From NCBI RefSeq assembly GCF_021390495.1, contig NZ_JAJEJP010000002.1:2480001-2544000 (forward strand): 64,000 bases of DNA, read 5' to 3'. The notes beneath the pieces are model-generated. The model did no database searches. It saw only the letters and a program-made list of their open reading frames with translations, and was not told the origin of the DNA. This document shows positions 8,271 through 16,490 of the stretch, piece by piece (positions within the stretch are counted from its first letter, which is position 1; each line of letters starts with the position of its first letter). A program made the translations under genes and the position numbers. Origin of the DNA: Paraburkholderia sp. ZP32-5 (GTDB lineage: Bacteria > Pseudomonadota > Gammaproteobacteria > Burkholderiales > Burkholderiaceae).

Positions 8271-8317
8271 GGCAACAGCCCGTACATCGATCGACGACGT
8301 ACGGGCTGCCTGTTGCC
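8271..8317 (-). terminator. Bulged hairpin after the MmgE/ADH operon
   Basis: CAGCCCGTAC (8276-8285) pairs with GTACGGGCTG (8299-8308), and the outer GGCAACAG can pair with CTGTTGCC up to 8317 with a bulge. It lies 32 bases past the MmgE/PrpD stop. The downstream minus-strand tract (ttataatc) is only weakly T-rich, so termination strength is uncertain. Confidence 0.55.
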
Positions 8318-8348
8318 TGCTACCTGTCTGCTGATCCAGATCAAATGA

Positions 8349-9770
8349 TCAGCCTGGCGATATGGCCTGCAAGATGTATGGTACTGCCTGCCAGCCGCCG
8401 TCGAGAATCAGACGAGCTGCCGATGCCGCGTCGATCTGGCCGCCGCGCGGATACACAACCGTACCGTCATCCGGATTGATGCGGTCGAACACCGGCTGCA
8501 CGTTGTCGACGAATTTCTGTGTCAGCCGATTGATGTCCGAACCCGGCATCACGACGTTTTGCACATACCGCGCGCCTCGGGTGAACAGTTCGACGCTGCC
8601 GTCAAAACCGCGCCCAAGCGCCGGATCAGTCACGTGGAAAATGCGCTGCGCCATTGCACTCAGATCCGCGCGCGAACGCTGATCCGCGTCGAGTGCCTTG
8701 AGGCCGACCTGACGGTCAACGGCTGCGACCGCGAGTTGATACGGCAGACTCGCAATAGCCTCGAGTTCGGTTTCAAAACGCAGACGCGATTCACGCGGCT
8801 CGGCAACGATGGCCGCGGCCCATGGCGCGATATAACAGTCGATCCGTTCGATGTCGTCCGCGGTCAGTCCATGCCGCTTCATCAAATCCAGCACCGCGTC
8901 GATGTACGGATGGGTGACGTGAGCGCACGGGTAGTACTTGAATTCCGAAGCGGCGCCCGGCCACAGTGTTCCGAGGCTTTCCGTGAGATTCGACAGGTCG
9001 ATGGATTCACCGTGCAGCAACGCACCGTAAAGGCCCTTGGGTCCTTCGATCGCGAAAGCGGGCCCCTGGAATCCACGCTTTGCCATCGACGCCGCCACGA
9101 TGCCGCCGTGCGCCGCCCATCCCGCGTGCAGCCATTTCGACCATCCGCCATCGACTGTGAACGCCATCAGACCGCCGGACATACTCGCGGCAAGACCGAG
9201 TGACGAACTGATCTGCCCGGCGGATAACCGCATCAGACGTCCGGCTGTCACTGCCGCCGCGAGCGGCCCGACGATGCCTGTTGCGTGCAGATTGTGTTCG
9301 TGGAATTTGCGCCCGGCAGCGCCACCTATACGCGCCGCGATCTCGTAACCGGCAACGACTGCCGCGCCGAAATCTTCCGGCGTTGCATCGAGCGCTTCGG
9401 CCATGGCCAGTGCTACCGGCATCACGACGCTGCCGGTGTGCACGACCGAATCGACGAATGTATCGTCGAAATCGCGGCAATGACTCGATACGCCGTGCAC
9501 CAGCGCGGCAATGCTGGGTGGCACAACTGTCCGTGAACCGATCACCGTGCTGCCCGGCCCGCTACCGCCGATACCACCGATACTCGCGCCATAGTCGCGC
9601 GCAAAAGCCTCCGCGGCGCGTACCGCTTGCGTGTTCGCACCGACGACGATAAGACCCGTCGTATCAAGTACCCGCAAACGTACCTGCTCGCGAACGTCCG
9701 CTGGAATGTTCTTCCATTCGAGCGTCGCGGCAAATTGCGCAAGCCGGTTCGAAATGGATTCGTTCACCAT
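8349..9770 (-). CDS. MmgE/PrpD-family protein
   Basis: A 473-residue member of the MmgE/PrpD superfamily (2-methylcitrate dehydratase, cis-aconitate decarboxylase, iminodisuccinate epimerase). Family landmarks are the helical N-terminal domain with SHCRDFDDTF and VHTGSVVMPVALAMAE, then GWSKWLHAGWAAHGG and YYPCAHVTHPYIDAV. It probably isomerises, hydrates or decarboxylates a small di- or tricarboxylic acid. Its start overlaps the end of the alcohol-dehydrogenase-like gene by seven bases, so the two form an operon. No propionate genes are nearby, which argues against a methylcitrate role. The substrate cannot be told from sequence. Confidence 0.9.
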   Translation of the reverse strand: MVNESISNRLAQFAATLEWKNIPADVREQVRLRVLDTTGLIVVGANTQAVRAAEAFARDYGASIGGIGGSGPGSTVIGSRTVVPPSIAALVHGVSSHCRDFDDTFVDSVVHTGSVVMPVALAMAEALDATPEDFGAAVVAGYEIAARIGGAAGRKFHEHNLHATGIVGPLAAAVTAGRLMRLSAGQISSSLGLAASMSGGLMAFTVDGGWSKWLHAGWAAHGGIVAASMAKRGFQGPAFAIEGPKGLYGALLHGESIDLSNLTESLGTLWPGAASEFKYYPCAHVTHPYIDAVLDLMKRHGLTADDIERIDCYIAPWAAAIVAEPRESRLRFETELEAIASLPYQLAVAAVDRQVGLKALDADQRSRADLSAMAQRIFHVTDPALGRGFDGSVELFTRGARYVQNVVMPGSDINRLTQKFVDNVQPVFDRINPDDGTVVYPRGGQIDAASAARLILDGGWQAVPYILQAISPG

Positions 9771-10936
9771 GCCTCCCGCAGCAGCGCTTCGACATCCTGT
9801 TCGCCCAGCGGGCCCGGCAGATTCGCCATCATGTAGTCGCCCATTGTGTGATGGGCGATATCGGCGATTTCCTCTTCGGTCACACCGACGTCACGCAAAC
9901 GTTGCGGCAACGGCAGTCTGGCAAGCAGCGCGCCGATTGCGTTCGCCGCAGTATTTGCGGCGTCCGTCACCGAATCCGTCTGCTCGCAGCCGAGCGCGTC
10001 GAGCACGTAGCGGTGCGCGTCACCGCCTGCCATCGGCAGCAACTTGCGGAGTGCCGGGGCGAGCATGATGCCGTGCGAAATGCCGTGCTGCAGGCCATAA
10101 CGACCGCCGACCACATGGCCGATTGCGTGCACAACCGACACCATCGAATTGATCGCGGCCGTACCGGACATTACGCAGGCAAACTGGCAGTCGGCGCGCG
10201 CATCCAGATCGTCGGGATGTTCGACGGCGACCGGCAGCGATTTGCGCATCAAACGGGCTGCGTGCAAAGCCAGACCCGTCGCGATCGGATTGCGGTCCTT
10301 CGAATACAACGATTCGATTGCACGTGCAACGGCGGTCATGCCACTCGCCGCGGTCAGCTTCGCGCCTGCGAATACGGCCATTTCGGGATCGAGAATCGTT
10401 GCGTCCGGAACCAGTGCCGAATCCCAGAACAATAGCTTGCGATTAGCGGCCACGTCGCGAATACCCGCGGTAGGCATCACATCGCTTGCGGAACCCGCGG
10501 TGGTCGGAACCGCGATATGACGAAGCGTGGCCGCGCCGAGCGACGCGCGCTGCATGCCCTTGTCCGCGTATTTGATTGCATAGGGATCGTAGTCGCCGCC
10601 GGTGGCGAGTGCGAGCACGACACCCTTTGCCGCATCGATCGCACTGCCGCCGCCGACCGACACAACCACGTCCGCCTGAAGCTTCTGGATTTCCGCGGCG
10701 GCAACGAGAACATCTTCGAGCGGGGTATGCGCGCGAACGCCCGTGAACACTCCGGCGTATCTGTCACCCAGCGCGTTCTTGACCATCGTGAGCATCGGGC
10801 CGCTCGCCACGCTGTTGCCGCACATCACGACCGCGCGCTTCGCGCCGATGCGATCCATCACGTCGCGAATCCGACTCAGGCTCGCACGACCGAATTCCAC
10901 GTGCTTGGGCCAATCCCCGATGTTCCCGTTGTACAT
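9764..10936 (-). CDS. Iron-ADH/maleylacetate-reductase-family protein, metal ligands lost
   Basis: A 390-residue member of the iron-containing alcohol dehydrogenase superfamily. The NAD(P)-binding segment SVGGGSAIDAAKG (about residues 93-105) is intact. Canonical enzymes have GMDxxxHAIE supplying an Asp and a His to the metal; maleylacetate reductases have Asn for the Asp. Here the segment is GMTAVARAIE, with Thr201 and Arg205 in those positions. Later His residues (H270, H274, H284, H288) remain. The enzyme probably works without metal, reducing an oxo or enol acid. The ATG at 10936 has GAGGA nine bases upstream. It forms an operon with mmgE/prpD. Confidence 0.87.
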   Translation of the reverse strand: MYNGNIGDWPKHVEFGRASLSRIRDVMDRIGAKRAVVMCGNSVASGPMLTMVKNALGDRYAGVFTGVRAHTPLEDVLVAAAEIQKLQADVVVSVGGGSAIDAAKGVVLALATGGDYDPYAIKYADKGMQRASLGAATLRHIAVPTTAGSASDVMPTAGIRDVAANRKLLFWDSALVPDATILDPEMAVFAGAKLTAASGMTAVARAIESLYSKDRNPIATGLALHAARLMRKSLPVAVEHPDDLDARADCQFACVMSGTAAINSMVSVVHAIGHVVGGRYGLQHGISHGIMLAPALRKLLPMAGGDAHRYVLDALGCEQTDSVTDAANTAANAIGALLARLPLPQRLRDVGVTEEEIADIAHHTMGDYMMANLPGPLGEQDVEALLREAW

Positions 10937-11268
10937 ATGAAAGTTTCCTCGAACCTGGTTAGAAGCATGCAAAACCGAATATCACTATAGCACCCACAAA
11001 TTCATCGACGCAACGAAGCAGCGGGTCGATTGACCACTCACGCCCCCATAACCCCTTATATTTAAGCCACTTTCAAACAAAACGCGCCGCCGTCCGAGCA
11101 CGACGCAGGGCGCCAATTTTCCGCGCAGTATTGGAGAAAACCCTGATTTCGCATATTAAAAAGGAATGTGATTCTGTTATTCGTGCGCAACGCAATCGCC
11201 ACGAAAGTCGAACCACTACACACAACGATCACCTTCGATACCTGGGTAGCTCCTCGCCCGCTAAAAAT
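10937..11268. other. Divergent intergenic region, ADH operon / MFS gene
   Basis: This 332-base gap separates the minus-strand ADH operon from the plus-strand MFS gene. It holds the promoter at 10984-11013 and a small inverted repeat GGTC-N4-GACC (11024-11035). No protein-coding stretch is convincing; an in-frame extension of the MFS gene upstream of 11269 lacks family sequence. Confidence 0.6.
10984..11013 (-). promoter_or_regulatory. Putative promoter of the ADH-mmgE operon
   Basis: On the minus strand the -10 is TATAGT (10984-10989, 5 of 6) and the -35 TTGCGT (11008-11013, weak), separated by 18 bases. It gives a leader of about 40 bases before the ATG at 10936. The weak -35 suggests activation or modest expression. 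Confidence 0.5.
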
Positions 11269-12579
11269 ATGGCCCTCCCATCCAACAAGAGTTCTCTCAC
11301 TCATATTCCCGACCGGCTAGCCAATCTGGTCCTGCTGCTGTGCTGGTCGGCGATTCTTTCCGAAGGCTACGACGTCGGCGTGATGGGAACGATCATCCCG
11401 GTGTTGTCGGTCGATCCGGTCTGGCATCTCAATCCGATTCAGATCGGCGCGATGAGTAGCGCGGCGCTGGTAGGCACGGTCATCGGCGCGGCCATCATCA
11501 GCCTGATGTCGGACGTGGTAGGCCGTAAGCGTCCACTGATCGGTTGCGTGGCGCTCTTCTCACTGTCCATGCTGGCTGCCGCCTGGGCACCGTCACCGGA
11601 ACTGTTCTCGATCGCGCGCTTCATCGGCGGCGTCGGTCTCGGCGGGCTGATTCCGGTTGCCGCGGCTTTGACGGTCGAATATTCGCCGCTCGAAAAGCGC
11701 AACCTGAACTTCGCGCTGATGTACTCGGGCTATCCACTCGGTGCGCTGCTTTCCGCGTTCGCCGGCATCCTGCTGATGAAAGACGGCAACTGGCGCCCGG
11801 TCGTCGCGATCGGCGGCATTCCGCTGCTTTTTACGCCACTGATGATTGCCATGCTGCCGGAGTCGCTCGACTTCCTGCTCGCGCGCAATCTGAAAGACAA
11901 AGCCTCCGCATTGCTCAAAAGACACGGCCTGAGTTGGGAATCGGTCGACCACAGTGCGAAGGCTAGCGATGCTCCGCGTCAGAGCATGATTTCCGGCCTG
12001 ATTGAAATCTTCTCGAGCAAGATGATTGCCGCGACGATTCTGCATGGCATCGCGCAGTTCACCGCGATGATCGTGATTTACGGGCTCGGTTCGTGGCTTC
12101 CGCAATTGATGCGCCGAAGCGGCTACGACCTCGGTTCGTCGCTGACATTCATGATCGTTTTCGATCTGTCATCGGCAATCGGCGGCGTGCTGATCGGCCG
12201 TATCGCGGACCATTTCGGCACACGTCGCACGATCTCGCTGTCATTCATCGTCGGCGCATTCGGCATCGCCGCACTGCCCTTCTCACACGTCACGCTGATC
12301 AACTACTTCTTCGTCGCGCTCGCAGGCTTCGGCAGCATCGGCGTCGCGCTCGTGATGCTTGGCTATATCTCCGGCTGGTACGGCCCGCGCGCACGGGGTG
12401 CGGCAAGCGGCTACGCGGTGCTGGTCGGCCGCGCTGGTGCGATGTTCGGCCCGATGCTGGGCGGTGTGCTCGCTTCGATGAGCCTGCCCCCGTTGTGGAA
12501 CTTCGTGGCGTTCGGCTGCGTTGCCTCGGTTACCGCGCTGGTCGTGGGCGTCACGCCGCGCTCCCAGGCCGCCGCGTAG
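11269..12579 (+). CDS. MFS transporter, aromatic acid:H+ symporter type
   Basis: A 436-residue, 12-helix major facilitator protein like the AAHS family (PcaK, BenK). The first helix carries the family Asp motif SEGYDVGVMG. The loop between helices 2 and 3 is DVVGRKRPLIG, and the equivalent in the second half is GRIADHFGTRRT. It should import an aromatic or related acid with protons. The ATG at 11269 is preferred; the longer upstream frame is polar and not transporter-like, and no strong Shine-Dalgarno is visible. It is followed by a porin gene, the usual inner/outer membrane pairing in this window. It is probably the importer for the nearby oxygenase module. Confidence 0.88.
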   Translation: MALPSNKSSLTHIPDRLANLVLLLCWSAILSEGYDVGVMGTIIPVLSVDPVWHLNPIQIGAMSSAALVGTVIGAAIISLMSDVVGRKRPLIGCVALFSLSMLAAAWAPSPELFSIARFIGGVGLGGLIPVAAALTVEYSPLEKRNLNFALMYSGYPLGALLSAFAGILLMKDGNWRPVVAIGGIPLLFTPLMIAMLPESLDFLLARNLKDKASALLKRHGLSWESVDHSAKASDAPRQSMISGLIEIFSSKMIAATILHGIAQFTAMIVIYGLGSWLPQLMRRSGYDLGSSLTFMIVFDLSSAIGGVLIGRIADHFGTRRTISLSFIVGAFGIAALPFSHVTLINYFFVALAGFGSIGVALVMLGYISGWYGPRARGAASGYAVLVGRAGAMFGPMLGGVLASMSLPPLWNFVAFGCVASVTALVVGVTPRSQAAA

Positions 12580-12663
12580 CCCTCTTCTGATTTACAGCAA
12601 GACAGCCGCGCGCATTCTCGCAACCCGCGCAGTTCCTTTCATTTTTTCACGGGGTTCAATATC

Positions 12664-13761
12664 TTGACCAAAATAACAAAAGTTAGCGCCACGCTCATCG
12701 CGGCGGCGACAGCAGGACTCGCGTCAGGCGCGGCACAGGCGCAAAGCAGCGTCACGTTGTATGGCAGTGTCGATTTCGGCGTCAATTACACGAGCAACAT
12801 CGGCGGCGGTCATGTCGTGCAGGCGGTCTCGGGCAATAGCGAACCCGACAAGTGGGGCTTGCGCGGCGTGGAAGATCTGGGCGGCGGCCTGAAAGCCATC
12901 TTCCAGTTGGAAAACGGCTTCACGGTAACCAACGGCCAGGGCACGAATCCAGGCTCGATGTTCAACCGCAAGGCATTGATCTCGCTGTCCTCGAACGACT
13001 ACGGCACGGTCACGATGGGTCACGGCCCGTCGATCGCCAGCACGTGGGTCAATCCACTGACCTCGTCGGTTCTCGCTGACATTTACGAAAACTACCACCC
13101 CGGCAATATCGACGAGTTAACCACGAGCAGCAAGGCACTCAACGACAACATGGTGCGCTACACCACTCCGTCGTGGCGCGGACTTCAGGCCGCGGCGGAA
13201 ATCAGTCTCGGCAATACGACCAATTTCGGCTACGGTCGCAGCACCGGTTACGGCGTCAATTACAACTCCGGTCCGATCCGCGCCGCCGTCACTTACGAAA
13301 TCGAGGCAAACCGCGCGACGAGTATCGGCAACAGCATCGGCATCAGTTCGTTTCAGGGCGTAGACGGCTCGACGACCTATGTCGCCGACAAGCTTTCCAA
13401 CCTCGCCGCGGCTTTCGTCTACGACCTGGGACGCTTCTCGCTGCACGCGCTATACACGAACGTACGTCTCGAACATGGCCCGGATGCCGATACATTCCAA
13501 ACCTACGAGGCGGGGACCAGTTTCCGTCCGAACCCGTTCAATCAGATGGACGTGACCGCGTACACGTCGACACTCGATAGTTACCGCTGGACGCAAGTCA
13601 GCGCGGTGGAACAACACTTCCTGTCGAAATCGACATCGATCTACGCCGCCGTGGCTTACCAGCATGCGACGGGCGGCGCGAAGGCCGTGATCTATTCGAA
13701 TGGCCCGTCGTCGGGTGCAAACCAGTTTGCGCTATACACCGGCGTCCATCATTCGTTTTGA
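12664..13761 (+). CDS. OmpC-type Gram-negative porin
   Basis: A 365-residue trimeric general-porin family protein. The signal peptide ends at AQA-QSS (about residues 1-26), and the mature chain starts QSSVTLYGSVDFG, typical of Burkholderiales porins. Family signatures are GSRWGLRG-like (KWGLRGVEDLGGGLKAIFQLE) and a C-terminal aromatic residue, HHSF. The start is a TTG, since no ATG gives a full signal peptide. It lies 84 bases after the MFS gene and probably lets the module's substrate cross the outer membrane. The closest relative in the window is the porin at 49952, which shares the YENYHPGNIDEL-type loop (YQDYHPGNIDEL there). Confidence 0.92.
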   Translation: MTKITKVSATLIAAATAGLASGAAQAQSSVTLYGSVDFGVNYTSNIGGGHVVQAVSGNSEPDKWGLRGVEDLGGGLKAIFQLENGFTVTNGQGTNPGSMFNRKALISLSSNDYGTVTMGHGPSIASTWVNPLTSSVLADIYENYHPGNIDELTTSSKALNDNMVRYTTPSWRGLQAAAEISLGNTTNFGYGRSTGYGVNYNSGPIRAAVTYEIEANRATSIGNSIGISSFQGVDGSTTYVADKLSNLAAAFVYDLGRFSLHALYTNVRLEHGPDADTFQTYEAGTSFRPNPFNQMDVTAYTSTLDSYRWTQVSAVEQHFLSKSTSIYAAVAYQHATGGAKAVIYSNGPSSGANQFALYTGVHHSF

Positions 13762-13943
13762 CCCGTCTGATTTCCGTTTCATTTCAATTCGTCGGTCAGG
13801 TTGCGGGCCCGTTGCTCGCTGCCGCTGTGTCGAATTACATCGGTTTGCGCGCGGTGTTTCTGATGACGGGTCTGTTACTTCTCATTGGTTGCGTGTACAC
13901 GTGGCTTGTATTCGTTCAGCGCCCTACACCGCAGAACGCGTGA
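13758..13943 (+). pseudogene. C-terminal remnant of an MFS transporter
   Basis: A reading frame of about 61 codons overlaps the porin stop and encodes FVGQVAGPLLAAAV, then LRAVFLMTGLLLLIGCVY. These are the last two membrane segments of a DHA1-type MFS exporter, ending PQNA. There is no N-terminal part anywhere nearby and no ATG or Shine-Dalgarno; the frame opens at a TTG inside the porin's last codons. It looks like the tail of a deleted transporter gene, fused to the porin end by a recombination event. It is unlikely to be expressed as a functional protein. Confidence 0.65.
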
Positions 13944-13958
13944 GTCTTTCCGCTGGTC

Positions 13959-13986
13959 CCGGTTAGCCCGACCACAGGCTAACCGG
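13959..13986. terminator. Hairpin between convergent genes
   Basis: A perfect 10-bp stem, CCGGTTAGCC (13959-13968) and GGCTAACCGG (13977-13986), closes an 8-base loop. It sits between the plus-strand porin/MFS remnant and the convergent PfpI-like gene. T-runs are absent on both sides, so it may be a weak bidirectional terminator. Confidence 0.55.
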
Positions 13987-14009
13987 AATGTCCTGGCAAG
14001 CGCCGTTGC

Positions 14010-14726
14010 TTAGCGCGGTTGGCGCGACGCCAGCAAATCCAGCACCGCCTTCGCGGTCGCGGCTGCCGACTGCGGGTTCTGTCCGGTCACGAGGTTACCG
14101 TCGATCACGACATGCGAACTCCACGGCGCACCCGCATCGAACGATGCGCCGGCATCGCGCAACCGATCTTCGAGCAACCACGGCGCGTTTGCCGCGAGGC
14201 CGACCTGTGTTTCTTCAACGTTCGTAAACGCGGTCATCCGGCGCCCCTTGAATGCCCAGCTAGTCGCATCGCCGGCTGAAAGAAAGCTGGCCTGCCCATG
14301 GCAAACGGCTGCGACGATCATGTCCCGGTCGGCCAGCGCAGTGCTCAGCGCGTTGCCGACGGCTTCGTCCACGGCCAGGTCCTGCATCGGGCCATGCCCG
14401 CCGGGCACGAAGACGACATCGAATTCGGACACGTCGAGGTCTTCGATACGAAGCGGCGATTTGAGTACATCCTCGTGCTTGTCGAGGTAAGCGGACAGCG
14501 CTTCGGTCTTCGCCACATCGCCCTGATTCGCTTGCGCGGAAAGGCTAACCTGATCGACCGTGGCCGGCTTTCCGCCCGGCGTCGCAATCGTAATCGTCAC
14601 GCCAGCCGCGCTCAGCACTTCGTGCGGAGTGGCGAATTCTTCGGCCCAGAAACCGCTCGGACGCCGCATGCCGTCTTTCTGCGTCCATGAGGTCGCGCCA
14701 GTGAGAATCATCAAAACTGAGTGCAT
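14010..14726 (-). CDS. DJ-1/PfpI (Hsp31-like) family protein
   Basis: A 238-residue class I glutamine-amidotransferase-like protein of the Hsp31/PfpI group. The nucleophile elbow is AAVCHGQ (Cys142, with His143), and the N-terminal GFWAEEF supplies the conserved acidic residue near position 29-30. Family members act as glyoxalase III, deglycase or holdase chaperone. KDGMRRPSGFWAEE fits the Hsp31 subgroup that handles reactive carbonyls. The ATG at 14726 has an AAGGAAG Shine-Dalgarno five bases upstream; the longer frame has none. It is transcribed divergently from the LysR gene at 14953, which may control it. Confidence 0.88.
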   Translation of the reverse strand: MHSVLMILTGATSWTQKDGMRRPSGFWAEEFATPHEVLSAAGVTITIATPGGKPATVDQVSLSAQANQGDVAKTEALSAYLDKHEDVLKSPLRIEDLDVSEFDVVFVPGGHGPMQDLAVDEAVGNALSTALADRDMIVAAVCHGQASFLSAGDATSWAFKGRRMTAFTNVEETQVGLAANAPWLLEDRLRDAGASFDAGAPWSSHVVIDGNLVTGQNPQSAAATAKAVLDLLASRQPR

Positions 14727-14952
14727 GCAATCTTCCTTAAAGTAAGGCTCGTTATGTGCCGGAACACGGCCGGCTATTCGAAAGCCGGCATGCAAAGGAT
14801 GTCGCTCTCTGCGATACTGCCAGGCGTTCTACGCCGCACGCGAGCGGTCAGTCGATTCGACTGGAAGCAGTGTGACGATCAACGATCTGGCCGTAAATGA
14901 ACCCGATGCGATTTCACAATTCCTGCCTGAGGAATGCTGTCCGGAGCGATAC

Positions 14953-15873
14953 ATGAACCGATTCGACGCGCTACGTATCTTCTGTATCGCGGCGGAAAGC
15001 CTGAACTTTCGCGACGCGGCGACCCGGCTGGGCATATCGCCTCAGGTGATAACCCGGGTCGTCAAGAAGCTGGAGGAAGAAATAGGCGAGCCGCTATTTC
15101 ATCGGAGTACGCGCGGGGTTCGCTTGACGCATTTCGGCGAGTCATTCGCGCTCAGAAGCGCGCAGGCGATTGCCGGCATCGATGACATCTTCTCTTCGAG
15201 TCTCGCGAGTGCGCACGACGAGTTGAGCGGTGTGGTTCGGATCGCGACGCCTGGCGCACTGGGTCGACGCTTCATTACGCGCGGCCTCGCGCCGTTGCTG
15301 GCACAACATCCTCAACTGATCGTCGACTTGCGTCTGTCGGAAATCCTGGCGGATGTCGTGGACGAGCAGATCGACATCGGCGTTCGAATCGGCCCGGTGC
15401 GCGACAATCGCTTTATCGCGCGATCGGTTTCGACGGCATCGTTGCATTTCGTCGCCGCGCCTGCGCTGCTGAAGCGCATCGGGACTCCGGCAAACAGGGA
15501 CGCACTATTGCAGGCGCCGTTGACGACGCTGATCGACAGGAACACCGGAAGGCCGTGGCCGCTGATGTTCAACGACGGCGATCAGCACATCCCGACGAAC
15601 CCCGTGTTCATCACCGACGATCCCGAGAGCGAGTGCGAAGCCGTTGCCGCCGGCATCGGTATCGGGCAATTACCGGGGCATCTCGCACTGCCTTTGTTGC
15701 GCGAAGGCTATGTGGTGACGCTGCTGGATCGGCTGAATCCTCCGCCATCGACACTGTATGTGTACCGGCCTCACCGAACCCCGGTACCGGCGCGCGTTCG
15801 CCTTGTCTTCGACGCGCTCTGCGCGATTCTCGAAGACTGTGAGAAGCCGCAGCACTCCGTTACATCGGCGTGA
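14953..15873 (+). CDS. LysR-family transcriptional regulator
   Basis: A 306-residue LysR-type regulator. The N-terminal winged helix reads ALRIFCIAAESLNFRDAATR then LGISPQVITRVVKKLEEEIG (about residues 5-44), followed by a LysR substrate-binding domain. The ATG at 14953 has GGAG six bases upstream; a longer in-frame start at 14872 adds 27 residues outside the family pattern. The gene is divergent from the Hsp31-like gene, the usual arrangement of a LysR protein and its target. Its inducer is unknown. The subgroup resembles regulators of quinone or reactive-carbonyl genes, but that is only an impression. Confidence 0.88.
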   Translation: MNRFDALRIFCIAAESLNFRDAATRLGISPQVITRVVKKLEEEIGEPLFHRSTRGVRLTHFGESFALRSAQAIAGIDDIFSSSLASAHDELSGVVRIATPGALGRRFITRGLAPLLAQHPQLIVDLRLSEILADVVDEQIDIGVRIGPVRDNRFIARSVSTASLHFVAAPALLKRIGTPANRDALLQAPLTTLIDRNTGRPWPLMFNDGDQHIPTNPVFITDDPESECEAVAAGIGIGQLPGHLALPLLREGYVVTLLDRLNPPPSTLYVYRPHRTPVPARVRLVFDALCAILEDCEKPQHSVTSA

Positions 15874-15927
15874 GGACGACTGGATATTCCAGATGATCGT
15901 TGATGGCCTTCACGCCCGGCGCGCGCA

Positions 15928-16167
15928 CTACACCGCAATGGTCTTCGTCGACTTCAACGCAATCCATGTCATGCCTTCGCGCAAGCCTTCCAGTACCGCG
16001 TCGCGCTCCGTGACGAAGATCGTCGAATGATGAAACGTATGTTCGAAGTCGCCGCCTGGCGACGCATGCGTGACGTGGATCGTCGCCTGGAAGCCGCCGT
16101 CTTTCACGGCATCGGTCTGCACGCTCACGGTCCAGCTTCCCTGCCGCGCGTTTGCCGAAATAGTCAT
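15928..16167 (-). CDS. Small conserved Burkholderia-type protein
   Basis: A 79-residue soluble protein, all-beta-looking with a C-terminal helix (RDAVLEGLREGMTWI). I recognise it as a type of small protein common in Burkholderia genomes, with no known function. The ATG at 16167 has a strong AAGGAG six bases upstream, which fixes the start and supports real expression. It has no signal peptide or membrane segment. It stands alone, convergent with the LysR gene. Confidence 0.8.
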   Translation of the reverse strand: MTISANARQGSWTVSVQTDAVKDGGFQATIHVTHASPGGDFEHTFHHSTIFVTERDAVLEGLREGMTWIALKSTKTIAV

Positions 16168-16490
16168 TGAATGCTCCTTGTCTTTGCGCTCGCACTTCGC
16201 GAACGCTCGCGCCGTGAAACCGCACCTCAAGCGTAATCGCGCGCCACGTTGCGTCGTTGATCCACGTCAAGCGCGGCTGGACACACCGGCAAGCGTCCGA
16301 CCAGCGAGACCCACGCCCGCTTGTGTCATTCGACACGACAGTCCAGAATATTCACACCATTGTGGTACAGATCCAGGTCTCGGTGCACTGACGTGCAATC
16401 GGCTAGACTGCGCAGTGCCCGCCTCCGCGCGAGCAGCTTTTATTGCATCACGGAAGTGAAGATCACACTATCGACTCCAGGATTGGCCCG
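16168..16490. other. Intergenic region upstream of the CRP-TrxR fusion
   Basis: This 323-base gap between divergent genes contains an inverted repeat GTGTC-ATTC-GACAC (16323-16336), which may be a regulator site. No coding stretch or RNA gene is evident. Confidence 0.45.

Noticed and set aside
8349..9770. 2-methylcitrate dehydratase (prpD) in propionate metabolism
   Set aside because: No prpB/prpC/acnM genes are nearby; only superfamily membership is supported.
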